Assembly: GCF_018403325.1 (NCBI RefSeq)
Contig: NZ_BOSL01000001.1
Location: 62,001 to 126,000, forward strand
Direction of reading: 5' to 3'
Source: Paenibacillus vini
GTDB taxonomy: Bacteria > Bacillota > Bacilli > Paenibacillales > Paenibacillaceae
Length of the DNA: 64,000 bases
The notes under the pieces are model-generated. The model was not told the DNA's origin. It searched no databases and worked only from the letters and a program-made list of their open reading frames with translations. Of this stretch, positions 25,157 to 33,899 are shown piece by piece (the first letter of the stretch is position 1; the number at the start of each line of letters is the position of its first letter). The translations under genes were made by a program, and so were the position numbers.

Positions 25157-26620
25157 TTGACCCGAGGGAAACGTCCCCCACAAGATCTGATGTACCCCTG
25201 GTATGTCTTATCCGTAACTAGCCTCGGTGCGTTTTTGGTTCTGATCAATATCGGAACGCTCAATGTCGCATTGCCTGAATTAAGCCGGCAGTTTCATACG
25301 GATGCAGCCACATCCAGCTGGATTTTACTTTCCTATATGCTTGTAAACACTATTCTGATCCTGGTCTTTGGGCAAGTATCGGATATATTCGGAAGAAGGC
25401 GGATGTACTTAATAGGATTGGGTGTGTTTACCATAACCGCTTTCTTACTTGGCTGCTCCCCAAATGCAGAAATCCTCATTCTTCTCCGCATCGTACAGGC
25501 AGCCGGAGGAGCTCTCGTGGTGACGAACACAACGCCGCTGATCACTGACGCATTTCCCAAGACACAGCTCGGTACCGGCCTTGGCCTGAATATATTGTCT
25601 GCTTCTATCGCGCAGGTGCTTGGCCCTGTCGTCGGTGGCCTGGTCACAACTGCCTGGGGCTGGAGGTGGGTGTTCTGGTTCAATGTTCCCTTTGGGATTA
25701 TAGCTCTCATTTGGGGGTTCCGGATTCTAAGGGAGAATCCACGGACAGAGCCGCGTACCAAAGTTGATCGATATGGGGGTATCCTGGTCTTTATCGCATT
25801 AGCCGGTTTAATTATTGCTCTATCCAAGGGGGGAGAGTTAGGCTGGGGAAACAATCAAGTGATTGGAGGCTTTGCTGTATTTGCGATAATAGCCCCTATA
25901 TTTTTATGGCATGAGCATCGATCGGCTTCTCCATTGTTGGATATCAGACTTTTTAAAAATTGGATATTCGGGATGGCGAATATCGCTACCTTCTTTCAAT
26001 CCTTTGCACGCACGGCTATTGCCCTGATTTTCGCGCTGTACTACCAATTTGCCTTTCATCAAAACGCACTGGAAGCCGGTCTAAGGATTCTTCCCATTAC
26101 GATAGGGATGTTGATCGTATCCCCCATTGCCGGCATGTTAACCAAGAGAATCGCCCTTCGAGTCCTTTCCTCGTTTGGAATACTTCTTACCATAGCAGGA
26201 CTACTGCTGCTCTTATTCGTACTCGGAGGGGATCTTCCTTACGGGGCCGCCGCATGCGGGATGCTGTTCATCGGGATCGGCACCGGCTTATTTCTTACTC
26301 CCAATACGATGGAGATCATGTCGTCCGTTCCGGAGAACCGCCGAGGGGTGGCAAATGGGCTGCGGTCCATGCTCTATAACTTGGGCCAAGTGCTGAGTAC
26401 GGCCCTTTCTTTAACCATTATCATTGCGGCGCTACCGGCCCATATGAAGAACGTGCTGTATTCCGGAAAAAACGCTGTGATATCGGACGTGGATTTTGCT
26501 TTCATCATTCATGGCTACCGCTGGGTCATCCTCGCATTGCTATGGACCTCCCTATTGGCCCTTGCAGCATCGTGGTTTCGTCCTCATTCGAAAAAAAGAG
26601 CCTGCAAGACTCATTCGTAG
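25157..26620 (+). CDS. MFS transporter, DHA2 (EmrB/QacA-like) drug exporter
   Basis: About 487 aa with some 14 hydrophobic segments. The first-loop signature is GQVSDIFGRRRMYLIG and a motif-C-like GLGLNILSASIAQVLGPVVG follows, as in proton-coupled drug antiporters. I chose the TTG at 25157 because AGGAGG (25143-25148) sits 8 nt before it; an in-frame ATG at 25139 overlaps that ribosome binding site and is weaker. It is co-transcribed with the isochorismatase-like gene, so it may export that enzyme's substrate or product. The substrate is unknown. Confidence 0.88.
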   Translation: MTRGKRPPQDLMYPWYVLSVTSLGAFLVLINIGTLNVALPELSRQFHTDAATSSWILLSYMLVNTILILVFGQVSDIFGRRRMYLIGLGVFTITAFLLGCSPNAEILILLRIVQAAGGALVVTNTTPLITDAFPKTQLGTGLGLNILSASIAQVLGPVVGGLVTTAWGWRWVFWFNVPFGIIALIWGFRILRENPRTEPRTKVDRYGGILVFIALAGLIIALSKGGELGWGNNQVIGGFAVFAIIAPIFLWHEHRSASPLLDIRLFKNWIFGMANIATFFQSFARTAIALIFALYYQFAFHQNALEAGLRILPITIGMLIVSPIAGMLTKRIALRVLSSFGILLTIAGLLLLLFVLGGDLPYGAAACGMLFIGIGTGLFLTPNTMEIMSSVPENRRGVANGLRSMLYNLGQVLSTALSLTIIIAALPAHMKNVLYSGKNAVISDVDFAFIIHGYRWVILALLWTSLLALAASWFRPHSKKRACKTHS

Positions 26621-26659
26621 CCAGCTAAATTCGAGTGCTTCCCTGAATTTGTCGGAGTC

Positions 26660-27565
26660 TTAGGTCGAACCGCGAAACTCTTGAATATCCCGCGTCGGTG
26701 GTCGGCCGTACATACGGGCATATTCACGGCTGAATTGGGATGGGCTTTCGTAGCCGACGCGGAACGCTGCATCAGAGGCGTGAAGGGATTGCGTCAGCAT
26801 TAACCGTCGAGCTTCTTGTAAACGCATCGTTTTCTGGTATTGCAAAGGGCTCATCGCGGTGACGCGCTTGAAATGCTTATGGAATGCCGATATGCTCATA
26901 TTCACGGATTTTGCGAGGTGGCCGATCGGCAGTTGGCGGTCAAAATGCTGGTTGATGAATCGGATGGCTTGAGCGATGTTATAGGAAAGGCTACCGCTTG
27001 TCGCAAATTGATAAAGGAGCGCACCTTGTTCACCCTGAAGTATTCGATATAGTACTTCCTGGATGATAAGCGGCGCAAGAACAGGAATATCCTCAGGCGC
27101 GTCGAGCAGTTGCATGAGCCGGGTGATGACTTCGAGCAACGCAGAAGACATATGGTTCACGGTTATACCTCGGCCGGTTTCCAATCCCTCGGAAGCCGGC
27201 CGATTCACTTTTTCCACAATCTCCAGAAAGGAGGCTGCATCGAAGCTCAGTTTTAAACTTAAGTAGGGAATCTCAGCTGATGCCTCGACGATTCTGCCCA
27301 TGACCGGCAATTCGACGGATGTGACTAAGTATGTCGAAGAATCGTACCGATAGGTTTCACCAGCCAGCGTCGCCGTCTTAGCACCTTGCGCCACAACGCA
27401 AATGGATGGTTGGTAGACGGACTCCAGCGGTTCCGACAATTGGGTGGCATGCATCACGGATAAATTAGGAATCGCCGTCTGATAAGTTCCCGTATCAGGT
27501 GCATGGCGACGTATTAAGATAGCCAATTGCTGCAAGGCATGTTCCATGGTAAGCGTTTCGTCCAT
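26660..27565 (-). CDS. AraC family transcriptional regulator (AraC_N + HTH)
   Basis: 301 aa. An N-terminal AraC_N cupin-like domain (SVYQPSICVVAQGAKTATLA to about residue 190) is followed by two HTH motifs (IGHLAKSVNMSISAFHKHFK and ASDAAFRVGYESPSQFSREY) and the family end YARMYGRPPTRDI. It is divergent from an SDR gene, its probable target. A paralogue with the same architecture at 62235 also stands next to a divergent SDR. GGAAGG lies 12 nt before the ATG; a second in-frame ATG at residue 7 is possible. Confidence 0.9.
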   Translation of the reverse strand: MDETLTMEHALQQLAILIRRHAPDTGTYQTAIPNLSVMHATQLSEPLESVYQPSICVVAQGAKTATLAGETYRYDSSTYLVTSVELPVMGRIVEASAEIPYLSLKLSFDAASFLEIVEKVNRPASEGLETGRGITVNHMSSALLEVITRLMQLLDAPEDIPVLAPLIIQEVLYRILQGEQGALLYQFATSGSLSYNIAQAIRFINQHFDRQLPIGHLAKSVNMSISAFHKHFKRVTAMSPLQYQKTMRLQEARRLMLTQSLHASDAAFRVGYESPSQFSREYARMYGRPPTRDIQEFRGST

Positions 27566-27751
27566 CGTCTATGGTGACCTTCCTTTCCTGAAAGGTTGAT
27601 TTTCATTTTTATTATAAGGAGACGGAATAGAATAAGGCAAGGATTGGACAGGAATGGTATAACGGCATGCTAAGATTAAATACTATAATGAAATTGCAAG
27701 ACTTTACAAATAGTGGGTGAACCTAGAACTTGAAAAAGGAGAGGAACAAAC

Positions 27752-28489
27752 ATGAGTTTAAATAGAAAAGTGGCAATTGTCACCGGGGCTTCGCGTGGCA
27801 TCGGTCGCCAAGTGGCCATCCAATTAGCGCGATCCGGAGCGAAAGTGGCAGTCAATTATTCCTCTAGCCGAGGCAAAGCGGACGAGGTTGTAAAGCAGAT
27901 TGAGCAATTTGGTGGCCATGCGGTGGCCATTCAAGCCGACGTGAGCAAGGTGAATGAAATTGAGATGTTGTTTTCGGAAACACTAGAGCGCTTTGGGCGT
28001 GTGGACATCTTGGTCAATAATGCCGGCATTATGGAAAACCATGCGATTGCGGACATGACGGAGGAGATTTTTGATCGGCATTTCGCGCTCAATGTGAAAG
28101 GGACTTATTTTGCTTGCCAACAAGCGATGAAGCATATGATGCAAGGCGGAACTATCATTAACTTCTCATCGTCCGTCTCTGGTGCTATGCTCCCAACATA
28201 CAGCGTATATGGTGCAACGAAAGGAGCAATCGAGCAATTGACACGTCAATTGGCCAAGGAGTTCGGTCCAAAGGACATTGTTATCAATTGCTTGGCGCCC
28301 GGGCAAGTGGCAACCGATATGTTCCTGGATGGGAAATCACCGGAGTTGGTCGATTCGTTCCGTCAGATGAACGCGTTCGGTCGGCTCGGCGAACCGGAGG
28401 ACATTGCGAATGTACTCGAGTTACTCGTCAGCGACAAAGCCCGTTGGATAACAGGACAAACGATTCGCGTAAACGGCGGGTTTAATTGA
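27752..28489 (+). CDS. SDR family oxidoreductase (FabG-like)
   Basis: 245 aa classical short-chain dehydrogenase. It has the NADP-binding TGASRGIG (11-18), NNAG (89-92 region), Ser of INFSSSVSG, the YGATK active-site Tyr-Lys, and a C-terminal ITGQTIRVNGGFN. It reduces or oxidises a carbonyl/alcohol pair; the substrate cannot be assigned. AAAGGAGAGG precedes the ATG. It is divergent from the AraC gene and ends in a strong terminator. Confidence 0.9.
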   Translation: MSLNRKVAIVTGASRGIGRQVAIQLARSGAKVAVNYSSSRGKADEVVKQIEQFGGHAVAIQADVSKVNEIEMLFSETLERFGRVDILVNNAGIMENHAIADMTEEIFDRHFALNVKGTYFACQQAMKHMMQGGTIINFSSSVSGAMLPTYSVYGATKGAIEQLTRQLAKEFGPKDIVINCLAPGQVATDMFLDGKSPELVDSFRQMNAFGRLGEPEDIANVLELLVSDKARWITGQTIRVNGGFN

Positions 28490-28505
28490 ATCTCTGATGG
28501 GATCT

Positions 28506-28536
28506 AGTTCCCCGCAGCACGCTGCGGGGAACTTTG
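28506..28536 (+). terminator. Terminator after the SDR gene
   Basis: AGTTCCCCGCAGC and GCTGCGGGGAACT form a perfect 13-bp stem, then TTGTTT. Confidence 0.85.
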
Positions 28537-28599
28537 TTTACTCATAACTATTTATCCAAAAAAACTACAACTTCCCATCCAAAATCAGAGAGTAACAAA

Positions 28600-28850
28600 T
28601 CAAGGCCGTTTCCGTGCAGCACCGATCAGCATCGGAATGGCAATCACAAGTCCTAGGGACACCGTTACAATAGAGCCCTCCAGGCCAAAATCTCCCCCCG
28701 TGAGCCATGCTGCGCCATTTACTTTCACAGTAAACAACCCGGCCGCAGGGATTCCGGATACAGGAATGCCAAGCGCCCCCTCGAGTGCATTCCAAGCAAA
28801 ATGCAGCCCCATGGCGAACCACAAGTTACGCCGCCACAAGAAGGCCGATC
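28600..28850 (-). pseudogene. C-terminal fragment of a CPBP intramembrane protease
   Basis: About 80 residues (LWRRNLWFAMGLHFAWNALE and the following membrane segments, ending AARKRP) match the last part of CPBP/Abi-type metalloproteases, including the conserved HFAWN. The N-terminal part with the EExxxR motif is missing. Its 5' edge joins the truncated histidine kinase directly, so one deletion removed the kinase end and the protease start. Confidence 0.75.
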
Positions 28851-29507
28851 CAGAAGGGCAATCGAAGCATCAAGGCTCATAATAATTGCGATAAAGGAGT
28901 GCCCCAAGGTATCATGAAGCTCTTTCGACATACGGTTACGCTCTTCCTGAAGCGTCATGGTTTCGATTTCAGCAGTGTAGAGGGTTAGCAGCTTGTTTTG
29001 CCGCTCCACTTCCAGTGCCAGTTTATTTTTCTCCTCATATGCTTTGGCTACGGAACTCGCCCATATCCCGATGAAGCAGAACAGCACATTGTCTGATGCG
29101 AAGCTAAACGCCTGCTCCCAAGGCAAATGCAAATAAGTCTGCGATAAAAAGGGGATGAACGCCACCGCAGGAATAACCCAGATCGTCTTCCTCGTCATTA
29201 AGTATCCCATGATAAGACTGAGCAGCAAATAATCCGCCCTTGAGGTCAAATCCGGATGGATGGCAGAATTCACATAATAAGAACCGCCCAGCAGCAGCTC
29301 CATTATGCAGAACCAAGTCTTGTTATTTCTAAGCCCGGGAAACCAGAACAGCATAGGGACGGTAATCGCGAGGATCAGCCATAGGATATTCACTACCGTA
29401 AGGAGCGTAAATTCACTTTCTTGCAATAGACGGGACGCCAGCAAAATATAGTGATACGAACGAAGAGCAAATAGCCCTCACTCCATAAAAGATGATATTT
29501 TTTTCAT
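28851..29507 (-). pseudogene. Truncated sensor histidine kinase (HisKA_3 type) with an N-terminal stop
   Basis: Reads MKKISSFME, then TGA (29478-29480), then GLFALRSYHYILLASRLLQE onward in the same frame. Several membrane helices, a coiled coil and the phospho-acceptor box LQEERNRMSKELHDTLGHSF follow. The ATPase domain is missing: homology stops near 28850, where the CPBP fragment begins. Relatives (LiaS/DesK-like kinases) would have a full HATPase domain and a response-regulator partner; neither is here. The TGA replaces what was probably a Trp codon. The gene cannot be functional. Confidence 0.8.
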
Positions 29508-29624
29508 AGTGTCATCCCACTTTTCCAGTAATAATAAATCAGCACCAATACATCCAGTGTTTCAATTATAAGGGAAAAACAGGTTAATCGGCACTTTTAT
29601 CGTACCAACCTCTGAAATGAACCG

Positions 29625-29655
29625 TTGACCCTGGACTTAACTCCAATGTTATGAT
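29625..29655 (+). promoter_or_regulatory. MerR-type promoter with a 19-bp spacer
   Basis: TTGACC (29625-29630), 19-bp spacer, TATGAT (29650-29655). The spacer contains TGGActtaaCTCCA, a MerR-like imperfect palindrome. The long spacer is typical of promoters that MerR proteins activate by twisting DNA; it lies just before the MerR gene. Confidence 0.7.
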
Positions 29656-29679
29656 TTTTGTGGAAAGGGGGACCCAAGG

Positions 29680-30096
29680 ATGAAGATCGGGGATTTTGCG
29701 AGCAAATATCAAATTCAAACGGATACGATTCGTTATTATGAAAAAGAGAACTTATTGACTCCAATTAGACGAGAAAATGGTTATCGGGAATTTGATGAAG
29801 AATGTGAAAAACAAATACAGCTTATCATCGTATTAAAGCAATTAGGTTTTACTATAAAGGAAATTCAACAATTACTTCTATTACGAGACAACAAATCTAT
29901 ATCAACCGAATGTAAGGATACAACAGTATTGTTATTCGATCAAAAAATCATGAAGCTTGAGGAAAGAATCTCGTTTTATCAACAGGCATTGAAAGTCGTG
30001 CAGGCCATTAAAGAACTTGCAAGTGATGTGAAGTATTTAGAGAATATAGACGATATTGAAAAACAAGTGCTTGGTTTATTTCAAAAGGATTTATAA
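29680..30096 (+). CDS. MerR family transcriptional regulator
   Basis: 138 aa. A winged helix (MKIGDFASKYQIQTDTIRYY, then ENGYREFDEE) and a dimerisation coiled coil are present, with a short C-terminal region and no separate ligand domain. A lone Cys (SISTEC) is not enough to call a metal sensor. It probably activates its own promoter (19-bp spacer upstream) and the DUF4260 gene that follows 11 nt later. The ribosome binding site is AAAGGGGGA. Confidence 0.88.
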   Translation: MKIGDFASKYQIQTDTIRYYEKENLLTPIRRENGYREFDEECEKQIQLIIVLKQLGFTIKEIQQLLLLRDNKSISTECKDTTVLLFDQKIMKLEERISFYQQALKVVQAIKELASDVKYLENIDDIEKQVLGLFQKDL

Positions 30097-30107
30097 GGAG
30101 AGAGAGG

Positions 30108-30461
30108 ATGACGAATAAACAAATCGTTCATGTGGAATATGCACTTGCCTTTGCGCTTTCCATTTTTATTTACATGCAGCTGCACTTTCCCATAGGGTTG
30201 TTCCTAGTTCTTTTATTCGTTCCAGATCTTACAATGCTTGGGTACATCATAAATAAGAAAATAGGTGCGATTGTTTATAATTTGGGACACACCTTTATTT
30301 TGCCGCTGCTTTTTGCATTAGGTTACTTATACTTTTCAAACGATGATCTGTTATTAGGATCGATTATCTGGATCGCCCATATCTGTATGGATAGAGCAAT
30401 AGGTGCCGGGTTGAAATATCGAGATTCGTCATTTACGAATACACATATACAAAGGCTTTGA
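30108..30461 (+). CDS. DUF4260 family membrane protein
   Basis: 117 aa with about four hydrophobic segments. Features of the family are VEYALAFALSI, FVPDLTMLGY and WIAHICMDRAIGAGLKY. Function is unknown. It is co-transcribed with the MerR regulator (11-nt gap, GGAGAGAGG ribosome binding site), a common arrangement for this family. Confidence 0.82.
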   Translation: MTNKQIVHVEYALAFALSIFIYMQLHFPIGLFLVLLFVPDLTMLGYIINKKIGAIVYNLGHTFILPLLFALGYLYFSNDDLLLGSIIWIAHICMDRAIGAGLKYRDSSFTNTHIQRL

Positions 30462-30484
30462 GGATACAAATTAGACAGATCTGA

Positions 30485-30510
30485 AAAGGACGCCCGATTG
30501 GGCGTCCTTT
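30485..30510 (+). terminator. Terminator after the DUF4260 gene
   Basis: AAAGGACGCCC and GGGCGTCCTTT form a perfect 11-bp stem with loop GATT; TTT ends the 3' arm. Confidence 0.8.
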
Positions 30511-30580
30511 ACTTCCCTCTGTAAATGTCAGTAGTTAATTCTAATAAAGCAATCCTTAATTCTATTCTTAAATTCTATCC

Positions 30581-31723
30581 TTAGTTTGTCTGTGCTTTTA
30601 CTTGTTTGAGAATGGACAGTAAATAGATTGCTAAACCTGTTATACCAATTCCCAAAATCGTGTTGAACGATCCGCCGGTGTAGAAGCCGCTACCAAAGTA
30701 GAAAATTTCACGTAAGCCTTCAGAAGCAAAGCGAATCGGTACCCAAGGGCGGATAAAGTTTACGAAGAAGCTTGGAAGCATTTCTTGAGGCGTCATTAAT
30801 ACACCCATACCTAGAAGCATAACGACCATGAATAGCGTAATCGCAGGTTTACCGATCCATGCAGTAATTGCTGATACTAACAGGAAGAAGCAGAACGCTG
30901 CGAACGATACAAAGAATCCAACTAAGAAGTAGCTCGGCATGTTTATCCCGGCAATAGAACCTAAGGTTGCAACTGTAAAGCCTGAGAATAGGGCAATAAT
31001 CACACCGAAAAGCACTTGTTCACCCATTAAACGCAAAGTTTGTTTGCGGGTTAAGCGGCCTCTTTTTAAAATACTTGAGCTCGATAAGAATAAAATGAAG
31101 CCGCCGATTAGCGCACCTACCCAAGCAGGTACTGCCATTAATGTCGGAGCGCTGCCATTTGCAGTAGAAGCCGTAATTGGATTGAATATTTGTTCTTCAG
31201 AAACAATGGGTCTTACAAGTACAGAAGCTGTAGCGGCATCAATTTGTTGGCCGTCCATTTTTTCGATAAAGCTAGTAGAGTATTGGCCGCTTAACTGTGT
31301 AATTAATCCATTTAATGCTGTTTTTGCGAAGTTAGCACCCGTATAGTTAAAGCCTTGGTTGATATATACTTTTAACGTCGCGGCACTATTATTAGTAATC
31401 GCATTTTGTAGCGCTTCATTATACCCTTCGGGAATAACTAAGGCTGCATAATACTCTTTATCATTAAAGAGGTTTTTAATATCTTCTTCTTTTTCAATTG
31501 TAAAGGCTAATACAGGCTCTGCGCCGTCTGCCACTTTACTCATTTGTTTAATTGCATCTTTTACAACTTCTACATGCTGGCCCTCATCATTTATTATCAG
31601 TGCAACCGGCAGGTTTTTTACTTGGGGATTGCCTTGAGCGAATAAGTTTACCGAGAATAGAGCAATGATTAATATAACAGCCATTGGAGCAGCCCATGCT
31701 AATTTATCACTAAATAATCTCAA
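30581..31723 (-). CDS. ABC-2-type permease / YhgE-Pip-like membrane protein
   Basis: 380 aa. One N-terminal membrane helix is followed by a large extracellular domain (about 35-200; motif DKEYYAALVIPEGYNEAL typical of YhgE/Pip and ABC-2 permeases), then five C-terminal membrane helices. No ATPase gene is adjacent. Such proteins take part in export or envelope functions; one relative is the phage-infection protein Pip. It is divergent from a TetR gene that presumably controls it. The intergenic region and both genes are more AT-rich than the neighbourhood. Confidence 0.8.
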   Translation of the reverse strand: MRLFSDKLAWAAPMAVILIIALFSVNLFAQGNPQVKNLPVALIINDEGQHVEVVKDAIKQMSKVADGAEPVLAFTIEKEEDIKNLFNDKEYYAALVIPEGYNEALQNAITNNSAATLKVYINQGFNYTGANFAKTALNGLITQLSGQYSTSFIEKMDGQQIDAATASVLVRPIVSEEQIFNPITASTANGSAPTLMAVPAWVGALIGGFILFLSSSSILKRGRLTRKQTLRLMGEQVLFGVIIALFSGFTVATLGSIAGINMPSYFLVGFFVSFAAFCFFLLVSAITAWIGKPAITLFMVVMLLGMGVLMTPQEMLPSFFVNFIRPWVPIRFASEGLREIFYFGSGFYTGGSFNTILGIGITGLAIYLLSILKQVKAQTN

Positions 31724-31855
31724 ATGGATTCAGTCCCTTCTGAATTTTCAACATGTTGTTCAGTAGTATGTGTATATCTTATAATTTTGAAGGAATGTGA
31801 AGCAATAAACAAAAATGAGCATATTGTTCAATTTTAGAGGGGACGTAGTGTTTAC

Positions 31856-32440
31856 ATGAGCATTTATATCGAAAAAAATAAAAGAACAAAGCAGCTTATC
31901 CAAAAATCATTTATGCAAATTTTAGAGAAGAAGTCATTTGAATCCATAACGGTAGGGGACATTACAAAATATGCAGAGATTAATCGCGGGACATTTTATT
32001 TACACTATATTGATAAATTTGATTTGATAGATCATATCGAGCAACAGTTGTTTGCAGACTTAGGGAATCATATTGATAAACTGCAATCCCGTTATACCTC
32101 TATTCAATCGTTTGAAAAGGGTCAAGAGCAAATCGCATCTACCTTATTCAGCTTTATTGAAATGCAATTGCCGACATTAAAGATATTTTTTAGCGAACAT
32201 GGCAGATCGGGGTTTCACCTTCGATTCAGAGCTGCTTTTACTGAGAAAGTGCGTGCTAACTTAGGAAAAAATGAAAGCTACACTGCCAACTTAACAGTAC
32301 CCATGGAGTATTTTTTATCTTTTATTACTTCAGCTTTTTTAGGATTAATTGAACAATGGATTCAAAATGGGTTAGATAAAACTCCTCAAGAAATGACTAT
32401 AATATATATTGAAATTATCTCCTTTATTCAAAAGAAATAA
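31856..32440 (+). CDS. TetR/AcrR family regulator
   Basis: 194 aa. The HTH (FESITVGDITKYAEINRGTF, then YLHYIDKFDL) is of the type that usually pairs with YhgE/ABC-2 membrane proteins, and the C-terminal domain ends IIYIEIISFIQKK. GAGGGGAC lies about 14 nt upstream of the ATG. The divergent permease is its likely target. Confidence 0.87.
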   Translation: MSIYIEKNKRTKQLIQKSFMQILEKKSFESITVGDITKYAEINRGTFYLHYIDKFDLIDHIEQQLFADLGNHIDKLQSRYTSIQSFEKGQEQIASTLFSFIEMQLPTLKIFFSEHGRSGFHLRFRAAFTEKVRANLGKNESYTANLTVPMEYFLSFITSAFLGLIEQWIQNGLDKTPQEMTIIYIEIISFIQKK

Positions 32441-32538
32441 CGAGTATCTAATTGAGCTGGGCAAATACCCTATTGATTGACTAAATGCTATAAATGCTAT
32501 ATCTTAAAGGAAACAACTTGTAACAGGAGAATGTCCAA

Positions 32539-33738
32539 ATGCAAACCGAACGGCAACCACTTTATATGCAAATACAGCAGTATTTCAAGGACTTGATCGC
32601 ACAAGAGAAATTAAGGGAAAACGATAAAATTCCATCGGAGAAGGAGCTGATGGAGCAGTTCGAGGTAAGCCGTATCACGGTGGCGAACGCGCTCGTGCAG
32701 CTCGCCAAGGACGGATGGATCTACCGCGTGCCGGGCCGAGGCAGCTTTGTGAGCGAGGGCATCGAGCGCATGCTGGCGAGCCAGCAGGGCACCATGGACG
32801 CCGAACCGCGTACCTCTCACTATCCTTTACTGAAGACCGCCGCCCATGGGGCCGGAAGCGGAACGGAGGAGGCGCCTGCTGTCCGTACGATCGGGCTGCT
32901 GCTTCCCGAGCTGATTGACAACTTCGGGCTGAGGCTCATTCAGGGCATTCAAGCTGTACTAGAGGCGGCCAATTATCAGCTCCATATTATTCTGACCGGG
33001 AATTCGATTGAACGTGAGAAAGAAGCGATCCGGCACATGATCCGCAGCGGGAGCGAGGGGCTGCTCATCTTCCCCTGCGACGCCGAGACTTATAACGAAG
33101 AGATTCTGTCGCTCAAGGCGTCAGGCTATCCCTTTGTGCTGGTCGATCGCTACTTGCCCGGGATCGAGACCAATGTCGTCCGCAGCGACGGCTTGGTCGG
33201 AGGCCAGATGGCGGTCGATTACTTGTGGGAGCTGGGCCATCGGGACATCGCGATCTGCTCCGACTCCGTTCTGCCGACCATTACGGTCGGGGACCGGATC
33301 AACGGCTACATGGAAGCGTTGAAGCGCAGGGGGGCGCTGATCAATCCGGCTTTAATCCTGACGGATTTCAACGTGGATTACAGCAAGAACAGCGAGGATC
33401 ATCCCTTGTACCGGTTCATCAAGAGCGGGATGGCGACAGCCTATATTACGCTGAATGGCAGGCTGGGGGTCCATATCTCCTCGATCTGCCGCAAGCTGGG
33501 ACTTAAGATTCCCCAGGATATGTCCATCCTGACCTTCGACGACCCGGATTCAGGGTATGGGGACGAAGGAGGCTACTCTCATATCGCGCAGTCCGAGGGG
33601 GAGATGGGAGAGCAAGCGGCAAGAATCCTGCTGGAGATGCTGGATGTCGACAAAAGAAAGGGAGCGGGCAGCTACAGCAAAATCATTATCGAGCCCGAGC
33701 TCGTCGTTCGTCAATCGACGGGGCCGCTCCGCAAATAA
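32539..33738 (+). CDS. GntR-HTH/LacI-sensor transcriptional regulator of the mannoside locus
   Basis: 399 aa. A GntR winged helix (residues 1-72, DKIPSEKELMEQFEVSRITV) is fused to a periplasmic-binding-like sugar sensor (about 115-395, TIGLLLPELIDNFGLRLIQG ... VLVDRYLPGI ... LTFDDPDSGYG), the AraR-type arrangement. It has AGGAGA upstream and is followed by ABC transporter, alpha-mannosidase and related genes in one neighbourhood. I infer it responds to a mannose-containing oligosaccharide. Candidate operators, ATATATTnnATATA, lie before 33900, 35924, 42716 (minus) and 45073 (minus). No clear copy lies before its own gene. Confidence 0.88.
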   Translation: MQTERQPLYMQIQQYFKDLIAQEKLRENDKIPSEKELMEQFEVSRITVANALVQLAKDGWIYRVPGRGSFVSEGIERMLASQQGTMDAEPRTSHYPLLKTAAHGAGSGTEEAPAVRTIGLLLPELIDNFGLRLIQGIQAVLEAANYQLHIILTGNSIEREKEAIRHMIRSGSEGLLIFPCDAETYNEEILSLKASGYPFVLVDRYLPGIETNVVRSDGLVGGQMAVDYLWELGHRDIAICSDSVLPTITVGDRINGYMEALKRRGALINPALILTDFNVDYSKNSEDHPLYRFIKSGMATAYITLNGRLGVHISSICRKLGLKIPQDMSILTFDDPDSGYGDEGGYSHIAQSEGEMGEQAARILLEMLDVDKRKGAGSYSKIIIEPELVVRQSTGPLRK

Positions 33739-33807
33739 CCAGCCGTGGAACGGCGTTCGAAAGAAACTAGCCTTAGGGAGAAATCCCTCAAGGCTTTTTG
33801 TTTATAT

Positions 33808-33823
33808 GATATATTTAATATAG
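33808..33823. promoter_or_regulatory. AT-palindrome operator candidate 1
   Basis: GATATATTTAATATAG; matches the pattern ATATATTnnATATA. It lies just upstream of the promoter TTGACA (33832-33837), 17-bp spacer, TATAGT (33855-33860), so it could be bound by an activator or a looping repressor. Confidence 0.5.
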
Positions 33824-33831
33824 CTAAGATA

Positions 33832-33860
33832 TTGACATATTGCATATTGCTAATTATAGT
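33832..33860 (+). promoter_or_regulatory. Sigma-A promoter of the ABC permease genes
   Basis: Perfect TTGACA, 17-bp spacer, TATAGT, about 35 nt before the first permease start codon. Confidence 0.8.
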
Positions 33861-33899
33861 AAGAGTACAACTTTGACTGATAGTAGGGGGGATGGTTGA

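Noticed and set aside
17145-29480. TGA read as Trp (two Trp codons appear as TGA, at 17145 and 29478)
   Set aside because: TGA ends several intact genes in the window (for example EamA, DUF262 and greA), so recoding is not supported.
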